Shown here piece by piece: positions 8,885-18,601 of a stretch of 64,000 nt of DNA; the first letter of the stretch is position 1; every line of letters begins with the position of its first letter. Origin of the DNA: Thiorhodococcus drewsii AZ1 (GTDB taxonomy: Bacteria; Pseudomonadota; Gammaproteobacteria; Chromatiales; Chromatiaceae). The stretch is from assembly GCF_000224065.1 (NCBI RefSeq), contig NZ_AFWT01000014.1, forward strand, positions 62,001-126,000, in the 5' to 3' direction. A program made the position numbers and the translations under genes. The notes beneath the pieces are model-generated. The model did no database searches. It had not been told where the DNA came from and worked only from the letters and a program-made list of their open reading frames with translations.

Positions 8885-11068
8885 TCAACGAGGTCGTGTG
8901 CTCACCAAGGACAGGAGCGCCTCAGACAGCGAATCGCGCGCCTCGTACAGGGTATTGAGCCGGGCGATGGCCTGGTCTTCCCGCCCCTGCCATTTGAGAT
9001 CCAGGATCTCGTTGGCGTACTCGTGTATCTGGCGGTGCTGGATTTCGACCCTCTCGAAGGACGGCCGGTCGCCGTAGCGGACGCGCCCCTCACCATAGAG
9101 CCAGCGACCGAAACGACAATGGCGTACATGCATGGGCGGCGGCAGCATGCGACCGTACAACACCACATCCTCGAGCTTGCGCAGCCAGGCGCGATGCTCA
9201 ACCTGGGCGAAGATCACCGGCAAATCCTCGCGGGCCACCCGCGACTCTGTCGACCACACCACCGGGGGTCGCCAGGCGCTCACCCAGCGGAGTAGATCGG
9301 CCCCCGGCATGGGCACCGCGATCCCATAGCCCTGTGCCAACTCGCAGCCGAGCTGGAGCAGCAAACGACCGTGCTCGACCGTCTCCACGCCCTCGGCGAT
9401 CGCATGGCGCTCGAACGCCTTGGCGAGACCCAGCACGCCTTCCAATATCGAAAGGTCGTCTGGATCGTCCAGCATGTCGCGCACGAAGGTCTGATCGATC
9501 TTGAGCGAGGCGGCGGGGAGACGCTTCAGATAGGTCAGCGAAGAGTAGCCGGTCCCGAAATCGTCGAGCGCAAACTGCACCCCGATCTCGCGACAGGCAT
9601 TGATCACCTGGGCCACGAGTTCGATGTCCTGCAGCGCACTGCTCTCGACGATTTCCAGTTCAAGGAAGCTCGGGTGAACCCTCGGGTGCGCCGCCAACAG
9701 CGTGCGCAGGCAATCCATGAAATCCGGTCGCTGCAGTTGATAGGCGCCGAGGTTGACGCTGACCGAGATGTGGAGACCAACGGCATGCCACTCCTCAAGC
9801 TGAGTCAAGGCGGCCTCGATCACCCACTCACCGAGTTCGACGGCGACGGCATGACCTTCGATCGGGGGGAGAAAGGCGTTGGGCAGAAGCAGCCCGCGCT
9901 CGGGGTGCTGCCAACGGATCAACGCCTCGGCACCGAAGATCTCGCCGGTGTGCATATTGGCCTTGGGCTGGTAATAGAGCACGAACTCGCGCCGTTCCAA
10001 AGCGGTGCGAATTCGAGCCAGACACTGATGACGATCCATCAGGTTGAACGCCTGTTCGGGATCGAACAGCTGGTCGCTGTTTCTGCCGGCGAGCTTGGCC
10101 TGATACATGGCCTGGTCGCTCTGACGCAACAACTGGTCGGCATCGACCTCTCGCGCCTGAGGGTAATGGGTGACGCCGATGCTGACCGAGACCTGTAGCA
10201 CCACATCGCCCAGCAGCACGGGATCGGAGGCGGCCATACGCAAACGCTCGAGCACGACCTCACCGATCGAATCGTCGAGATCCAAGAGCACGGCGACGAA
10301 TTCGTCGCCGCCAAGACGGGCAATGGTGTCGCACGCGCGCAGGGCCGAGGGCATGCGTCGGGCGAGCGCGACCAGGAGCCGGTCCCCCGCCTCGTGGCCA
10401 TAGGTATCGTTGATGGCCTTGAAGCCGTCCAGATCCAAATAGGCGACCGTAAGACGCGTGCCACGACACGCGACCTGCTCCATCGCTCGCTGCAACCGGT
10501 CGACGAGGAGAATGCGATTGGGCAACCCGGTGAGCGGATCGTAATGGGCGATGTAGTCGAGATGACGCCGCTGATCCTCCTGTCCGGAGAGATCGGAGAC
10601 GAGCCCGAGGAAATGCTGGCGCGCGCCCTCTGGATCGCGCACGGCGGTCATGATCAGCGTCACCGGAAAGAGCCGGCCGTCCTTGCTTCGGCTCCAGGCC
10701 TCTCCCCGCCAATGGTCCTTCTCGGTGAGTTCTCGCCATATGGCCGCGAAGAGTTCGGTCCCATGAAGACCGGAGATGAGGGTCCTCGCATGGCGTCCGA
10801 GAATCTCCTCGCGCGCATGTCCCATAACCTGTGTAAAGGCGTCGTTGCAATCCACAACGACGCCTTCGCCGTCTGTGACGAGGACGCCCTCGCGGGCATA
10901 TCCGAATAGGAGCTTCGCAAGCGTCGGACACTGCTCGAAGCAGCCCCCTACAGCCGCACGCACCCCATCATCGAACCGTTCACCGACCGCCCCTGTCGGT
11001 CGTCCATGCATCGCCGACGCGCTCGCCGGGCGATCATCCGGGAGCATTCCCCGATCGCGGTCATCCAT
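8885..11068 (-). CDS. PAS-GGDEF-EAL protein with C-terminal CZB zinc-binding domain
   Basis: This 727-residue soluble protein has a PAS domain (about 48-165), GGDEF (about 170-335), EAL (about 345-590) and a C-terminal CZB (chemoreceptor zinc-binding) domain. The cyclase site is intact (LGGDEFVAV) and is preceded by a product-inhibition I-site RACD five residues upstream. The EAL signatures are intact (GAEALIRW, DDFGTGYSSL, AEGVET). The CZB signature is clear: His625, HCRFGRWLY with Cys651, and His678/His682 (IQHRQIH). CZB domains bind zinc and report zinc or thiol oxidants such as hypochlorous acid; known family members include chemoreceptors and diguanylate cyclases. Here both c-di-GMP enzymes are placed under the domain. 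The start at 11068 has only a weak ribosome site, so the N-terminal ~40 residues are uncertain. Confidence 0.93.
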   Translation of the reverse strand: MDDRDRGMLPDDRPASASAMHGRPTGAVGERFDDGVRAAVGGCFEQCPTLAKLLFGYAREGVLVTDGEGVVVDCNDAFTQVMGHAREEILGRHARTLISGLHGTELFAAIWRELTEKDHWRGEAWSRSKDGRLFPVTLIMTAVRDPEGARQHFLGLVSDLSGQEDQRRHLDYIAHYDPLTGLPNRILLVDRLQRAMEQVACRGTRLTVAYLDLDGFKAINDTYGHEAGDRLLVALARRMPSALRACDTIARLGGDEFVAVLLDLDDSIGEVVLERLRMAASDPVLLGDVVLQVSVSIGVTHYPQAREVDADQLLRQSDQAMYQAKLAGRNSDQLFDPEQAFNLMDRHQCLARIRTALERREFVLYYQPKANMHTGEIFGAEALIRWQHPERGLLLPNAFLPPIEGHAVAVELGEWVIEAALTQLEEWHAVGLHISVSVNLGAYQLQRPDFMDCLRTLLAAHPRVHPSFLELEIVESSALQDIELVAQVINACREIGVQFALDDFGTGYSSLTYLKRLPAASLKIDQTFVRDMLDDPDDLSILEGVLGLAKAFERHAIAEGVETVEHGRLLLQLGCELAQGYGIAVPMPGADLLRWVSAWRPPVVWSTESRVAREDLPVIFAQVEHRAWLRKLEDVVLYGRMLPPPMHVRHCRFGRWLYGEGRVRYGDRPSFERVEIQHRQIHEYANEILDLKWQGREDQAIARLNTLYEARDSLSEALLSLVSTRPR

Positions 11069-11402
11069 TCGCTCACCACCGTGGATTCGAGCCGCAGGAG
11101 CAAGGCGGTCATTCGTAACGGTCGCATCCGGGGGAAAGGGATGCGGGCAGGAGGATCAAGGACAGGCATTTAGGGTCCAGGATCTCGAACACATCGATCA
11201 CAGACAGATGATACGTCACAGTCAGATGAAAAATCACACATCAACCGTCGCCCAATCACACGCGATGTGGCCGAGGTTCAGTCCAATAGATCGGTCGACG
11301 CCCTGACGGCGCGCCACCTGGATTGAGAATACGCGTCCCGTGGCCAGGATGAAGCGAGAGCGGAATCCCGCGCCTTCCAATCCAGCCGAACCGGCGGCCA
11401 GA
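11069..11402. other. 334-base gap between ANTAR gene and GGDEF-EAL gene
   Basis: No convincing gene is seen. On the minus strand this is the leader of the GGDEF-EAL gene and lies directly downstream of an ANTAR RNA-binding regulator. ANTAR proteins act on paired hairpins in leaders, so it is the first place in the window to look for a target, but I could not identify the paired hexaloop hairpins by eye. It contains two near repeats, CAGACAGATGA and CAGTCAGATGA, close to 11200-11230. Confidence 0.4.
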
Positions 11403-12083
11403 TCATCCGATCTCAGTCTTGCCTGCGCGACCTCGGCCACCGGATGCCGACGACGGCTTCACCGGCAGGGGCTTGAGGTCGTTGACGAGCGACCAAGCGC
11501 TCAGCACGTCGCCCGCGACATCGCGAACCTTACGCCGCTCCTTGCGCGAGCGCTCCCGCATCGAGTCGAAGGCCTCCTGCCGCCCGATACGATGGCGCTC
11601 CATCAGAATACCGACCGCGACGTTGACGAGACTGCCCGTGTCGATCGCGTTGGTCAAACGCCGCTTTTGCTCGACCAAGTCCCGAATCTCTCGCGCGCGC
11701 TCCAGGGCAGCCTTGATGGTCGGAATGGCGCGGGCCACGTCAATGGGCTTGATCAGATAGCCCAAGGCTCCTCGGGTGATCGCCTGTTCGACCGAGTCAT
11801 GATCGTCGTAGGCGGACAGGAAGATGACAGGAACCCCCATGTCCCGCAGGAACTCAGCCGTCTCGATACCGGACAGCCCCGGCATGCGCAGGTCGAGCAC
11901 CGCCAGATCGGGCGGAGCGTTGCGCGCCTTCATCAACGCCTCCTGACCGGAGGCGGCCAATTGCACCACGAAGCCCGCATCCCTGAGCCCCTTGCCGAAG
12001 GTCGCCAGAACGACCTCGTCGTCGTCTACGAGCAGCAACGTCGATGTTTGCATATCACACTGTTCTCCGAACGTCCTGTTCAT
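11403..12083 (-). CDS. ANTAR-domain response regulator (RNA-binding antiterminator)
   Basis: 226 residues. Receiver domain at about 15-130 with phosphoacceptor Asp64 (LDLRMPG) and the conserved KP at the domain end, then a C-terminal ANTAR domain at about 137-195 (LVEQKRRLTNAID, VAVGILMERHRI, EAFDSMRERSR). ANTAR regulators of this kind dimerise on phosphorylation and bind paired RNA hairpins to prevent termination. ATG 12083 overlaps the stop of the upstream kinase (ATGA) and has GGAGG upstream, so coupling favours it; ATG 12053 with GGAGA about ten bases upstream is a real alternative and would start right at the receiver. The pair with the HisKA_2 kinase matches the known kinase/ANTAR arrangement. 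A lysine/arginine-rich tail of about 20 residues follows the ANTAR domain. Confidence 0.93.
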   Translation of the reverse strand: MNRTFGEQCDMQTSTLLLVDDDEVVLATFGKGLRDAGFVVQLAASGQEALMKARNAPPDLAVLDLRMPGLSGIETAEFLRDMGVPVIFLSAYDDHDSVEQAITRGALGYLIKPIDVARAIPTIKAALERAREIRDLVEQKRRLTNAIDTGSLVNVAVGILMERHRIGRQEAFDSMRERSRKERRKVRDVAGDVLSAWSLVNDLKPLPVKPSSASGGRGRAGKTEIG

Positions 12084-14899
12084 GATGACCGATGCCTCCG
12101 CACCAGCAATGGAGGTTCGATGATCGCGGTCGCCATGACCCGGCCAACATCGCCGGAAATGGACAGCAACGCACCCTGACGCGGAAGCATGTCCCGCAGC
12201 AGGCCGAGCCCGGTTCCAAGCCCTTGGCCGGTTTCAAAATCGAACCCTGGAGGAAGAACGCCCGAGTTGGCGATGGTGAGAACGAGCCGTCCCTGGTCGT
12301 CCCCGAGGTTTAGCTCGACGGGATCCTGGTCCGATCCCGAGACGCTGCATTTGACGGCATTCATGAGAAGTTCATTGATCACTAGGGCCAAGACCACAGC
12401 CTTGTCGCGCACAATGCAGAGTTCGCTGTCGATCTCGTTCCCCGCCACCATGCGAACCGGGACGGAGCTGAAGCCGCGGACGTTGGATACTATCGCGTCG
12501 AACATCTCGCGAAAACAGACGTCCGCAGCCACCTCCCGGCTTTGCAAGCCGTAGACGGTTGCAATGGATTGCACCTGGGCGATCGCCTCGCCGATGATCC
12601 CTGCACACTCCTCACGCCCACCCCCGCCCAGCGAAAGCAACCCCATCAACCCCTGGAGATGGTTCTTGATGCGATGGTGCACCTCGCGCACCAGAACGTC
12701 GCGCTGACGCTCCAGATGTGCCAAACGATCCCGTTCGGCACGCTGACGGTCGGTAATGTCGTGGATGACATGAATGCGACCGCAAAGCACGCCCTCATGA
12801 TCGAAAAGCGGGGATGTGGTGACGCGCAGTAGACGTCCCTGCCCGTTCTCCTCGATCTCGGCCACGCAGGTGCGACCGCCTTGATGCGAAGAGACGCGCT
12901 CGACGTCGCAACAATCGGCTCCGTCGGGAAAGGCGCGATGCAGCTTGGCGAGCAATCCCTCGATGGAGGCGTCGAGACGCTCGGCACAGGCACGATTGAC
13001 CTTGAGCAGACGCCCCTGGAGATCCTGAATCAGGATCGGATCGGGAACCGTGTCGAAGGTCTTGGACCACTCCTCGTTGGCGCGTCGCAACTCCTCCTCA
13101 ACCCGACGCTGTTCGCTGAGATCGATGGCGGTCCCGAAAACCTTGAGCGGCACGCCCTGAGGATCGCGTATCAGGGTGCCACGAAAGCAGAGACTGCGCA
13201 TACCGCCATCTCGGGCATGCACCCGCAACAGACGATCGAATTCAGTCAGCTCTCCACGTTCCAGCTGTCGGCGAATGTCGGCGGTGATCGCTTGATCCTG
13301 GGGATGGATGCAATCGAGCCAGTAGTCCATTTCGGTGCCGTCATCACCGCAATCCCGCTGCATGATGCGTTGCAGAACAGGATCGGCGAAGACCGTCCCG
13401 GTCCGCAGATTCCACTCCCAGACACCGACCTTGCCAGCCTCGGTGGCCAGAGCATAGCGACGCTCGCGTTCGACCAAGCGGCGACCGATCTCGGCCTTCT
13501 CGATCGCAGCCCCCATGACCCCGGCCGCCGACTGAAGCGCCGAGACCTCGGCCAAAGACCAGCACCGTTCCTCGCGACAGTCGTCGAACCCGAGGAAACC
13601 GGAGAAGGCTCCATCGACGAAAAGCGGGACCATAAGGATCGATTTGATGCCTCGGGACGCCAGAAAACGTCCCTCTGCCTCCGAATAACCAGTCTGCCCC
13701 CAGGTCACGGTCTCGCCCCGGCACAGGGCCTCGTAACTGGTCCCGAGACCCTCGGCGTACCAGTCGAATTCAAGCGTTCGATGCCGCACGAGATCAGCAC
13801 TCAGATCCTCGGAACACCAGTCGAAGCTCTGGGTGCACAGCGGCCGGCCATCCGGCGTCAGCGAATGCTCGAACAGATAGGCGCGACTGACCCCGGCGGC
13901 CATTCCGAGCTGCTCAAGTGCATCCCCCATGATCTGGGTCCAGCGATCGGTCGTCAGACACAATCGCGAAAGACTGGCAACCGCGCTCAGAATGCGCCCC
14001 CTACGCTCCAGCTCCGCCTCGACCAGCCTGTGATGGGTGATGTCACGAACCAGGGAATAGACGCCGAGCACCCTGCCGTTTTCGTCGCGATGCGGAACAT
14101 AGACACCCTCGAAATACAGCCGCCCGCGTGTCTCGTGCTCGAAAGAATACCGACAGCTAACCTCGCTGCCCGCCAGCGCGCGCTCCAGATAGCCGCGAAT
14201 CTGAGCGTAGATATCCGGACCGACCGCTTCGACCACCTGCCGCCCGATGAAGTAATCGCGCCCCTTCCCCAAGAGGCGCGTATGGCCCGCGTTGACGAAA
14301 ACGTATCGCTGCTGGTCGTCGATATAGGCGATGAGGGCGGGCAAGGCGTCGGTAATGAGTCTGAGCTGGCGTGCGTTGCGCTCCAACGCCTCTTCCGCCC
14401 GTCTACGATCGGTGTTATCGCGGATATGGATGATACAGCCCTCGACACGGCCATCCTCCCCCATGGACGGCGTCAGTCTGATTTGCATGAACCGGAACCC
14501 AAGGTTCGGTTTCTCCACCCACTCGTCGATCTGCACGCGCTCTCCAGCCAGACAGCGATCAAACCTCGGCTTGACATCGTTCTCGAAGTGATCGCGCCCG
14601 AGCAGTTCGGCGGCCGAATGGCCGATGACTGACTCATACTTCTTGCGATATAGCCTCAGAAGGGCATCGTTCACCCATTCGTAGACATAGTTGCGATCGA
14701 CCAGGGCGATGAGGTCGTCGGTGAAGGACATGAGCTTGCGGTATCTGGCCTCGGACGCTGCGAGCAAGCGCTCCAGATCGCGACAACGCGCCCGCTCCCA
14801 CCGCAGTTGCGCGTCCAGCTCGACGAGCATCTCCTCGCCGAGATTCAACCCCGATGAATTCTGATTGTCCGACCTCCCTGTCCCTTTCGTGTGACTCAT
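12080..14899 (-). CDS. Multi-PAS/GAF sensor kinase of the HisKA_2 family
   Basis: This 939-residue cytoplasmic kinase has at least four PAS-like domains (about 45-165, 175-295, 480-605, 615-715) with a GAF domain (about 310-470) between the second and third. The catalytic part is HisKA_2 (VREVHHRIKNHLQ, phosphoacceptor His near 741-742) with a short HATPase (INELLMNAVK, GTGLGLL). No membrane helix is seen. HisKA_2 kinases often partner with ANTAR or sigma-mimic regulators, and here the stop codon overlaps the ANTAR gene's start, making the pair almost certain. The signal is unknown; the GAF contains a cysteine/tryptophan-rich stretch (QSFDWCSEDL) of uncertain meaning. The gene heads a two-gene unit, with no obvious promoter in the 100 bases upstream. 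Confidence 0.93.
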   Translation of the reverse strand: MSHTKGTGRSDNQNSSGLNLGEEMLVELDAQLRWERARCRDLERLLAASEARYRKLMSFTDDLIALVDRNYVYEWVNDALLRLYRKKYESVIGHSAAELLGRDHFENDVKPRFDRCLAGERVQIDEWVEKPNLGFRFMQIRLTPSMGEDGRVEGCIIHIRDNTDRRRAEEALERNARQLRLITDALPALIAYIDDQQRYVFVNAGHTRLLGKGRDYFIGRQVVEAVGPDIYAQIRGYLERALAGSEVSCRYSFEHETRGRLYFEGVYVPHRDENGRVLGVYSLVRDITHHRLVEAELERRGRILSAVASLSRLCLTTDRWTQIMGDALEQLGMAAGVSRAYLFEHSLTPDGRPLCTQSFDWCSEDLSADLVRHRTLEFDWYAEGLGTSYEALCRGETVTWGQTGYSEAEGRFLASRGIKSILMVPLFVDGAFSGFLGFDDCREERCWSLAEVSALQSAAGVMGAAIEKAEIGRRLVERERRYALATEAGKVGVWEWNLRTGTVFADPVLQRIMQRDCGDDGTEMDYWLDCIHPQDQAITADIRRQLERGELTEFDRLLRVHARDGGMRSLCFRGTLIRDPQGVPLKVFGTAIDLSEQRRVEEELRRANEEWSKTFDTVPDPILIQDLQGRLLKVNRACAERLDASIEGLLAKLHRAFPDGADCCDVERVSSHQGGRTCVAEIEENGQGRLLRVTTSPLFDHEGVLCGRIHVIHDITDRQRAERDRLAHLERQRDVLVREVHHRIKNHLQGLMGLLSLGGGGREECAGIIGEAIAQVQSIATVYGLQSREVAADVCFREMFDAIVSNVRGFSSVPVRMVAGNEIDSELCIVRDKAVVLALVINELLMNAVKCSVSGSDQDPVELNLGDDQGRLVLTIANSGVLPPGFDFETGQGLGTGLGLLRDMLPRQGALLSISGDVGRVMATAIIEPPLLVRRHRSS

Positions 14900-14999
14900 T
14901 GGATCAAGTCCTCATGATCGACTCGATGGAGGGAAGAGACCCTCGCACGGACTCCGGGAGCGAAAACGCCACCGACGGCACCGGATACGCCGATTCCGA

Positions 15000-15374
15000 T
15001 CAGTCAGGGTATTCGTCGGCCCGACGTGCGTCTCCGCGCACCTTATCGGCCGGATATCTGCGTTCGTTGATGAGGATCTTCTCCTCGGCGGCGGCGATGA
15101 GATCGACATCGAGCCGCTCGGAGAGACGAATCAGATAGAGCAGGATGTCGGCCAGCTCATGCGAGACCTGGCGCTTTTTATCTCCGTCCAGCGCCGCGCT
15201 CTGGGCCTCGGTAAGCCACTGGAAATGTTCCAGGAGTTCGCCCGCCTCGCCGGCCAGGGCCATGGCGAGGTTCTTGGGCGAATGGAACTGCTCCCAATCG
15301 CGCTCGCGGGCAAAGCACAGCAGGCGGGCATTGAGCCGATCCAGGCTATCGGGGCGATCCTGACCGTCAGCCAT
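15000..15374 (-). CDS. MazG-like nucleoside triphosphate pyrophosphohydrolase (RS21-C6/dCTPase type)
   Basis: 124 residues from ATG 15374, chosen because an upstream in-frame start would overlap argH by 29 bases; this one overlaps by only eight. The protein is a single MazG-fold domain with the metal-binding EAGELLEHF motif and a downstream ELADILLYL helix (ExxE...ExxD), the signature of all-alpha NTP pyrophosphatases. The conserved [17 protein letters not shown] start matches the small dCTP pyrophosphatase-like subgroup. These enzymes cleave non-canonical or excess dNTPs to the monophosphate and pyrophosphate. It is co-transcribed with argH but has no known link to arginine synthesis. Confidence 0.9.
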   Translation of the reverse strand: MADGQDRPDSLDRLNARLLCFARERDWEQFHSPKNLAMALAGEAGELLEHFQWLTEAQSAALDGDKKRQVSHELADILLYLIRLSERLDVDLIAAAEEKILINERRYPADKVRGDARRADEYPD

Positions 15375-16764
15375 GCGCCAAACGCTCGCGCGCACGACCG
15401 ATGGCGGCCCGAACCTGAACGGGGGCCGTGCCTCCGATGTGGTCGCGCGCGGCGACCGAGCCCTCCAGGGTCAACACCTCGAACACGTCCTCGCCGATCT
15501 CAGGGGAGAACTGTTGGAGTTCGGCCAGGGTCAGCTCGGCAAGATCGCGCCCCTCGCGCACGCCGAGCGCCACCGCCTTGCCGACGATCTCGTGCGCATC
15601 GCGGAACGGAATGCCCTTGCGGACCAGATAGTCCGCGAGATCGGTCGCGGTACTGAAGCCCTGTTTAGCGGCAGCGCGCATACGCTCGCGGTTGCAGCTA
15701 ACCTTAGCCATCATGTCCGCATACACCTTGAGCGAACCCTTGAGGTTGTCGACGCTGTCGAACAGCGGCTCCTTGTCCTCCTGGTTGTCCTTGTTGTAGG
15801 CCAGCGGCTGGGCCTTCATCAGGGTCAGCAAGCCCATGAGATGACCGAAGATTCGACCGCTCTTGCCGCGCACCAGTTCGGGCACGTCCGGGTTCTTCTT
15901 CTGCGGCATGATCGAGGATCCGGTGCAGAAACTATCGGACAGATCCACAAATCCGAACTGAGCCGACGACCACAGAATGAGTTCTTCAGAGAAACGTGAC
16001 AGATGCATCATCAGGATGGCTGCATCGGCGGTAAATTCGATGGCGAAATCTCGGTCAGAGACCGCGTCGAGCGAGTTCTCGGCCGGACGGTCGAAACCCA
16101 GCAGTTGGGCCGTGTAATGACGGTCGATCGGATAGGTGGTGCCGGCCAGCGCGGCGGCGCCGAGCGGCATGACGTTGAGCCGGCGACGGCAGTCGGCCAG
16201 ACGTTCGCTATCGCGATCCAGCATCTCGAACCACGCCAGCATGTGGTGACCGAAGGTGATGGGCTGCGCGACCTGCAAATGGGTAAACCCCGGCAGGATC
16301 GTGTCCGCCTCGCGTTCGGCCAGATCCAGCAACGCCAGCTGGAGACGCTGGATTTCGGCGCGAATGGTCTCGATTTCATCGCGCAGCCAGAGACGCACGT
16401 CGGTCGCGACCTGATCGTTGCGTGAACGTCCGGTATGAAGTTTCTTACCGATGCTGCCGATATCCTGGGTAAGGGCGGATTCCACGTTCATGTGGACGTC
16501 CTCGAGCGGGATCGACCAGACGAACGTCCCGGCGTCGATGCGCGCGCGCACCGCCTCCAGACCGGCAACGATGGCATCTCGCTCCGGCTCGGTCAGGATG
16601 CCCTGACGGGCAAGCATGGTGGCATGGGCGATGGAACCCTGGATGTCGTAACGGTAGAGCCGCCGATCGAAGTCGACGGAGGCGGTGAAGGCCTCGACGA
16701 AGGCATCGGTGGGTTCGTTGAAGCGGCCTGCCCAAGGCTTCGAGGATGGATTGGAGTCTTGCAT
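15367..16764 (-). CDS. argH: Argininosuccinate lyase
   Basis: 465 residues, the normal family length, from ATG 16764 ([15 protein letters not shown]); the frame extends 21 codons further but WGGRF-type sequences normally lie near the N terminus. It cleaves argininosuccinate to arginine and fumarate, the last step of arginine synthesis, as a cytoplasmic tetramer. The superfamily signature [15 protein letters not shown] is complete, HTGRSRNDQ is the substrate-binding loop, and [10 protein letters not shown] supplies conserved polar residues. It is divergent from an algR-type regulator, an arrangement shared with pseudomonads, and overlaps the downstream MazG-like gene. Confidence 0.98.
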   Translation of the reverse strand: MQDSNPSSKPWAGRFNEPTDAFVEAFTASVDFDRRLYRYDIQGSIAHATMLARQGILTEPERDAIVAGLEAVRARIDAGTFVWSIPLEDVHMNVESALTQDIGSIGKKLHTGRSRNDQVATDVRLWLRDEIETIRAEIQRLQLALLDLAEREADTILPGFTHLQVAQPITFGHHMLAWFEMLDRDSERLADCRRRLNVMPLGAAALAGTTYPIDRHYTAQLLGFDRPAENSLDAVSDRDFAIEFTADAAILMMHLSRFSEELILWSSAQFGFVDLSDSFCTGSSIMPQKKNPDVPELVRGKSGRIFGHLMGLLTLMKAQPLAYNKDNQEDKEPLFDSVDNLKGSLKVYADMMAKVSCNRERMRAAAKQGFSTATDLADYLVRKGIPFRDAHEIVGKAVALGVREGRDLAELTLAELQQFSPEIGEDVFEVLTLEGSVAARDHIGGTAPVQVRAAIGRARERLAHG

Positions 16765-16992
16765 CTGTCGTTCCAGCAAAAGGCAAAGCGCTGATTCTAC
16801 ACGCTCGATTTCACTGAAGAACGCCATCCGCCGAAACCAAACGTAACGTGTAAGACCCTAGGCGATAACAGGACCGCGCCAAGGCCATTCGCGCAAGCAG
16901 TCGGCATAGATCAGATATTTGTTCAATAAGGAAAAATTAGCGCGTGTCGGCTCGAACATGAAAACCCGACGCCATGGAAGAGGAGGATCCGC

Positions 16993-17754
16993 ATGAAGAT
17001 TCTTGTGGTTGACGACGACTCTCCAACCCGCGAACGCATCAGACAGTTGCTCGCGAAAACCGATGGTCGACACGAGTTTGCCGGCGAGGCATCGGACGGC
17101 TGGGAGGCGATCGCCCGATGCCGAGCCCAACCCGTCGATCTGGTCTTTCTGGACACGCAGATGCCGGGACTGAACGGCTTCGAGGCCGCGCATCATCTCG
17201 CCAAGCTGGACAAGCCACCAACCGTCGTTCTCATGACCTCAGAACAACCACTCCCGCTTCAGACCAGCGGACAGGAGATCGCTGCTTGTCTCTTCAAGCC
17301 CGTGCGGCCCGAGCGGCTGGAGGAAATCTTGCTGGTCGCCAGCCAATGCGGTTCCGAGCATCCCACTCAAGGGTCGTCAAGCAACCGTAACCCAAACTAC
17401 CCGACGCGACGCGGGCGAATCACAGCCCAATACCGAGGCCGGATGCGCTCGGTGGATCTAAGCGACATCATCTATCTGCACGCCGACCAGAAATATGTCA
17501 CGGTCCGACATCTCGGCGGCGAACTCCTGGTGGACGAATCGCTGCGTTCGCTGGAACAGGAATTTCCGGATCTCTTCGTGCGCATCCACCGCAACGCACT
17601 GGTGGCGCGCAGTCGCTTCCATGGATTGGAAAAGGACTCGGACGGAACCACCTCGGTCCGTCTTCGCGACTGTCCGGATCGCCTGTCCGTCAGCCGCCGT
17701 CACCTTGCCGAGGTCCGTCGCTGGCTGAATCAGCGCGATCGCCAGGCCGGCTAG
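16993..17754 (+). CDS. algR: AlgR/LytTR-family response regulator
   Basis: 253 residues with a strong ribosome site (GAGGAGG) before ATG 16993. N-terminal receiver at about 1-120 with Asp54 (VFLDTQMPG), a variable linker at about 120-140, and a LytTR DNA-binding domain at about 145-245 (YLHADQKYVTVR, IHRNALV, SVSRRHLAEVR). AlgR in pseudomonads controls alginate, type IV pili and virulence genes and lies beside argH, as here. The usual partner kinase gene algZ/fimS is missing between argH and this gene, so phosphate must come from elsewhere or the partner is distant. Its 3' end overlaps the convergent CPBP protease gene by 65 bases. Confidence 0.9.
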   Translation: MKILVVDDDSPTRERIRQLLAKTDGRHEFAGEASDGWEAIARCRAQPVDLVFLDTQMPGLNGFEAAHHLAKLDKPPTVVLMTSEQPLPLQTSGQEIAACLFKPVRPERLEEILLVASQCGSEHPTQGSSSNRNPNYPTRRGRITAQYRGRMRSVDLSDIIYLHADQKYVTVRHLGGELLVDESLRSLEQEFPDLFVRIHRNALVARSRFHGLEKDSDGTTSVRLRDCPDRLSVSRRHLAEVRRWLNQRDRQAG

Positions 17755-18601
17755 AAAGCCACCAGAAAAGCACGGCGAGCGATCCGATCCAGACGGCGGC
17801 CAGCCAACCGATGGTTCCGTCGTAGTCGCCGACCAGGAAGCCAAAATCGGACGACGGGTTTCCGTCGGAGATACGCCGTGTCATCTGAATCGCAAAGACC
17901 CAGCCGGCATGCATCCCGATGCACCAGCCGATGTGTCCGCTGCGTTCGCGTACCAGCGAGAGAAAGACACCGACCGCAAAGAGCGCGATCAGCGAATCCA
18001 AGTTCTTCCATTGGAAGAGGTCGATGAAGGCATGGACGAACATCCAAAGGGCGCCGGACCAATCAAAGACCATCCCATCGGGCAAGGCTCCCGGTTTCAT
18101 GAAGTGCAGCGCCGCGTAAAGCGCCGAGGACCAGAGCACCGCCGAGCGCACCCCGCTGCGACCACGAATCGCCGTGTAGAGCGCTCCACGAAAGAAGGTC
18201 TCTTCGAGCACGCCGATCAATAGCCCACCAATCAGCGCCTGAATCCCCTTTTCGACCAGATCCGGCCAGATGACGACCCCCGGATCCAGAACACGGACAT
18301 CCAGGATCATCAAGACCGCCACCAGGGCGCCGAGGATTGCCAATCCCACCAGCCAACCGAGACCGATGCGACGCAGCATGAATGCGCCTGTCGGCCGATA
18401 GCCGAGCACCGCGCGGTCATTGAGCCGAAGAAACGCCAGCAAGGGCCAGAGCCCGGCCAGAATGAACAGCTGCGCCAAGCGCCCCATGACGCGATGCGCA
18501 TCGATCGTGATCCAGCCCGTCATCATCAGGGGATAGGTCAACAACGCCGCCAGCAGAAAACAGGCGAACAAATAGGCGAAAAAGAGGGCCGTCATGCGCA
18601 T
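17690..18601 (-). CDS. CPBP-family intramembrane glutamic protease
   Basis: 303 residues from ATG 18601; the frame runs further upstream, but that extension (about 71 residues) is basic, low in hydrophobic segments and precedes the first natural membrane helix (TALFFAYLFACFLLAAL). At least six hydrophobic segments are visible. The CPBP (CAAX protease and bacteriocin-processing) motifs are present: EETFFRGALY (paired Glu plus Arg), YAALHF, and later His-bearing segments (HAFIDLF, MHAGWVF). The family is inner-membrane endopeptidases; the substrate is unknown. The gene ends inside the last 65 bases of the convergent algR gene, so the two transcripts overlap antisense. There is no operon partner. 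Confidence 0.88.
   Translation of the reverse strand: MRMTALFFAYLFACFLLAALLTYPLMMTGWITIDAHRVMGRLAQLFILAGLWPLLAFLRLNDRAVLGYRPTGAFMLRRIGLGWLVGLAILGALVAVLMILDVRVLDPGVVIWPDLVEKGIQALIGGLLIGVLEETFFRGALYTAIRGRSGVRSAVLWSSALYAALHFMKPGALPDGMVFDWSGALWMFVHAFIDLFQWKNLDSLIALFAVGVFLSLVRERSGHIGWCIGMHAGWVFAIQMTRRISDGNPSSDFGFLVGDYDGTIGWLAAVWIGSLAVLFWWLSSRPGDRADSASDGPRQGDGG

Noticed and set aside
12881-14632. A 583-codon plus-strand open frame opposite the HisKA_2 kinase
   Set aside because: It is a high-GC shadow of the kinase gene: no domain, no ribosome site, and the kinase frame has complete PAS/GAF/HisKA_2 motifs.
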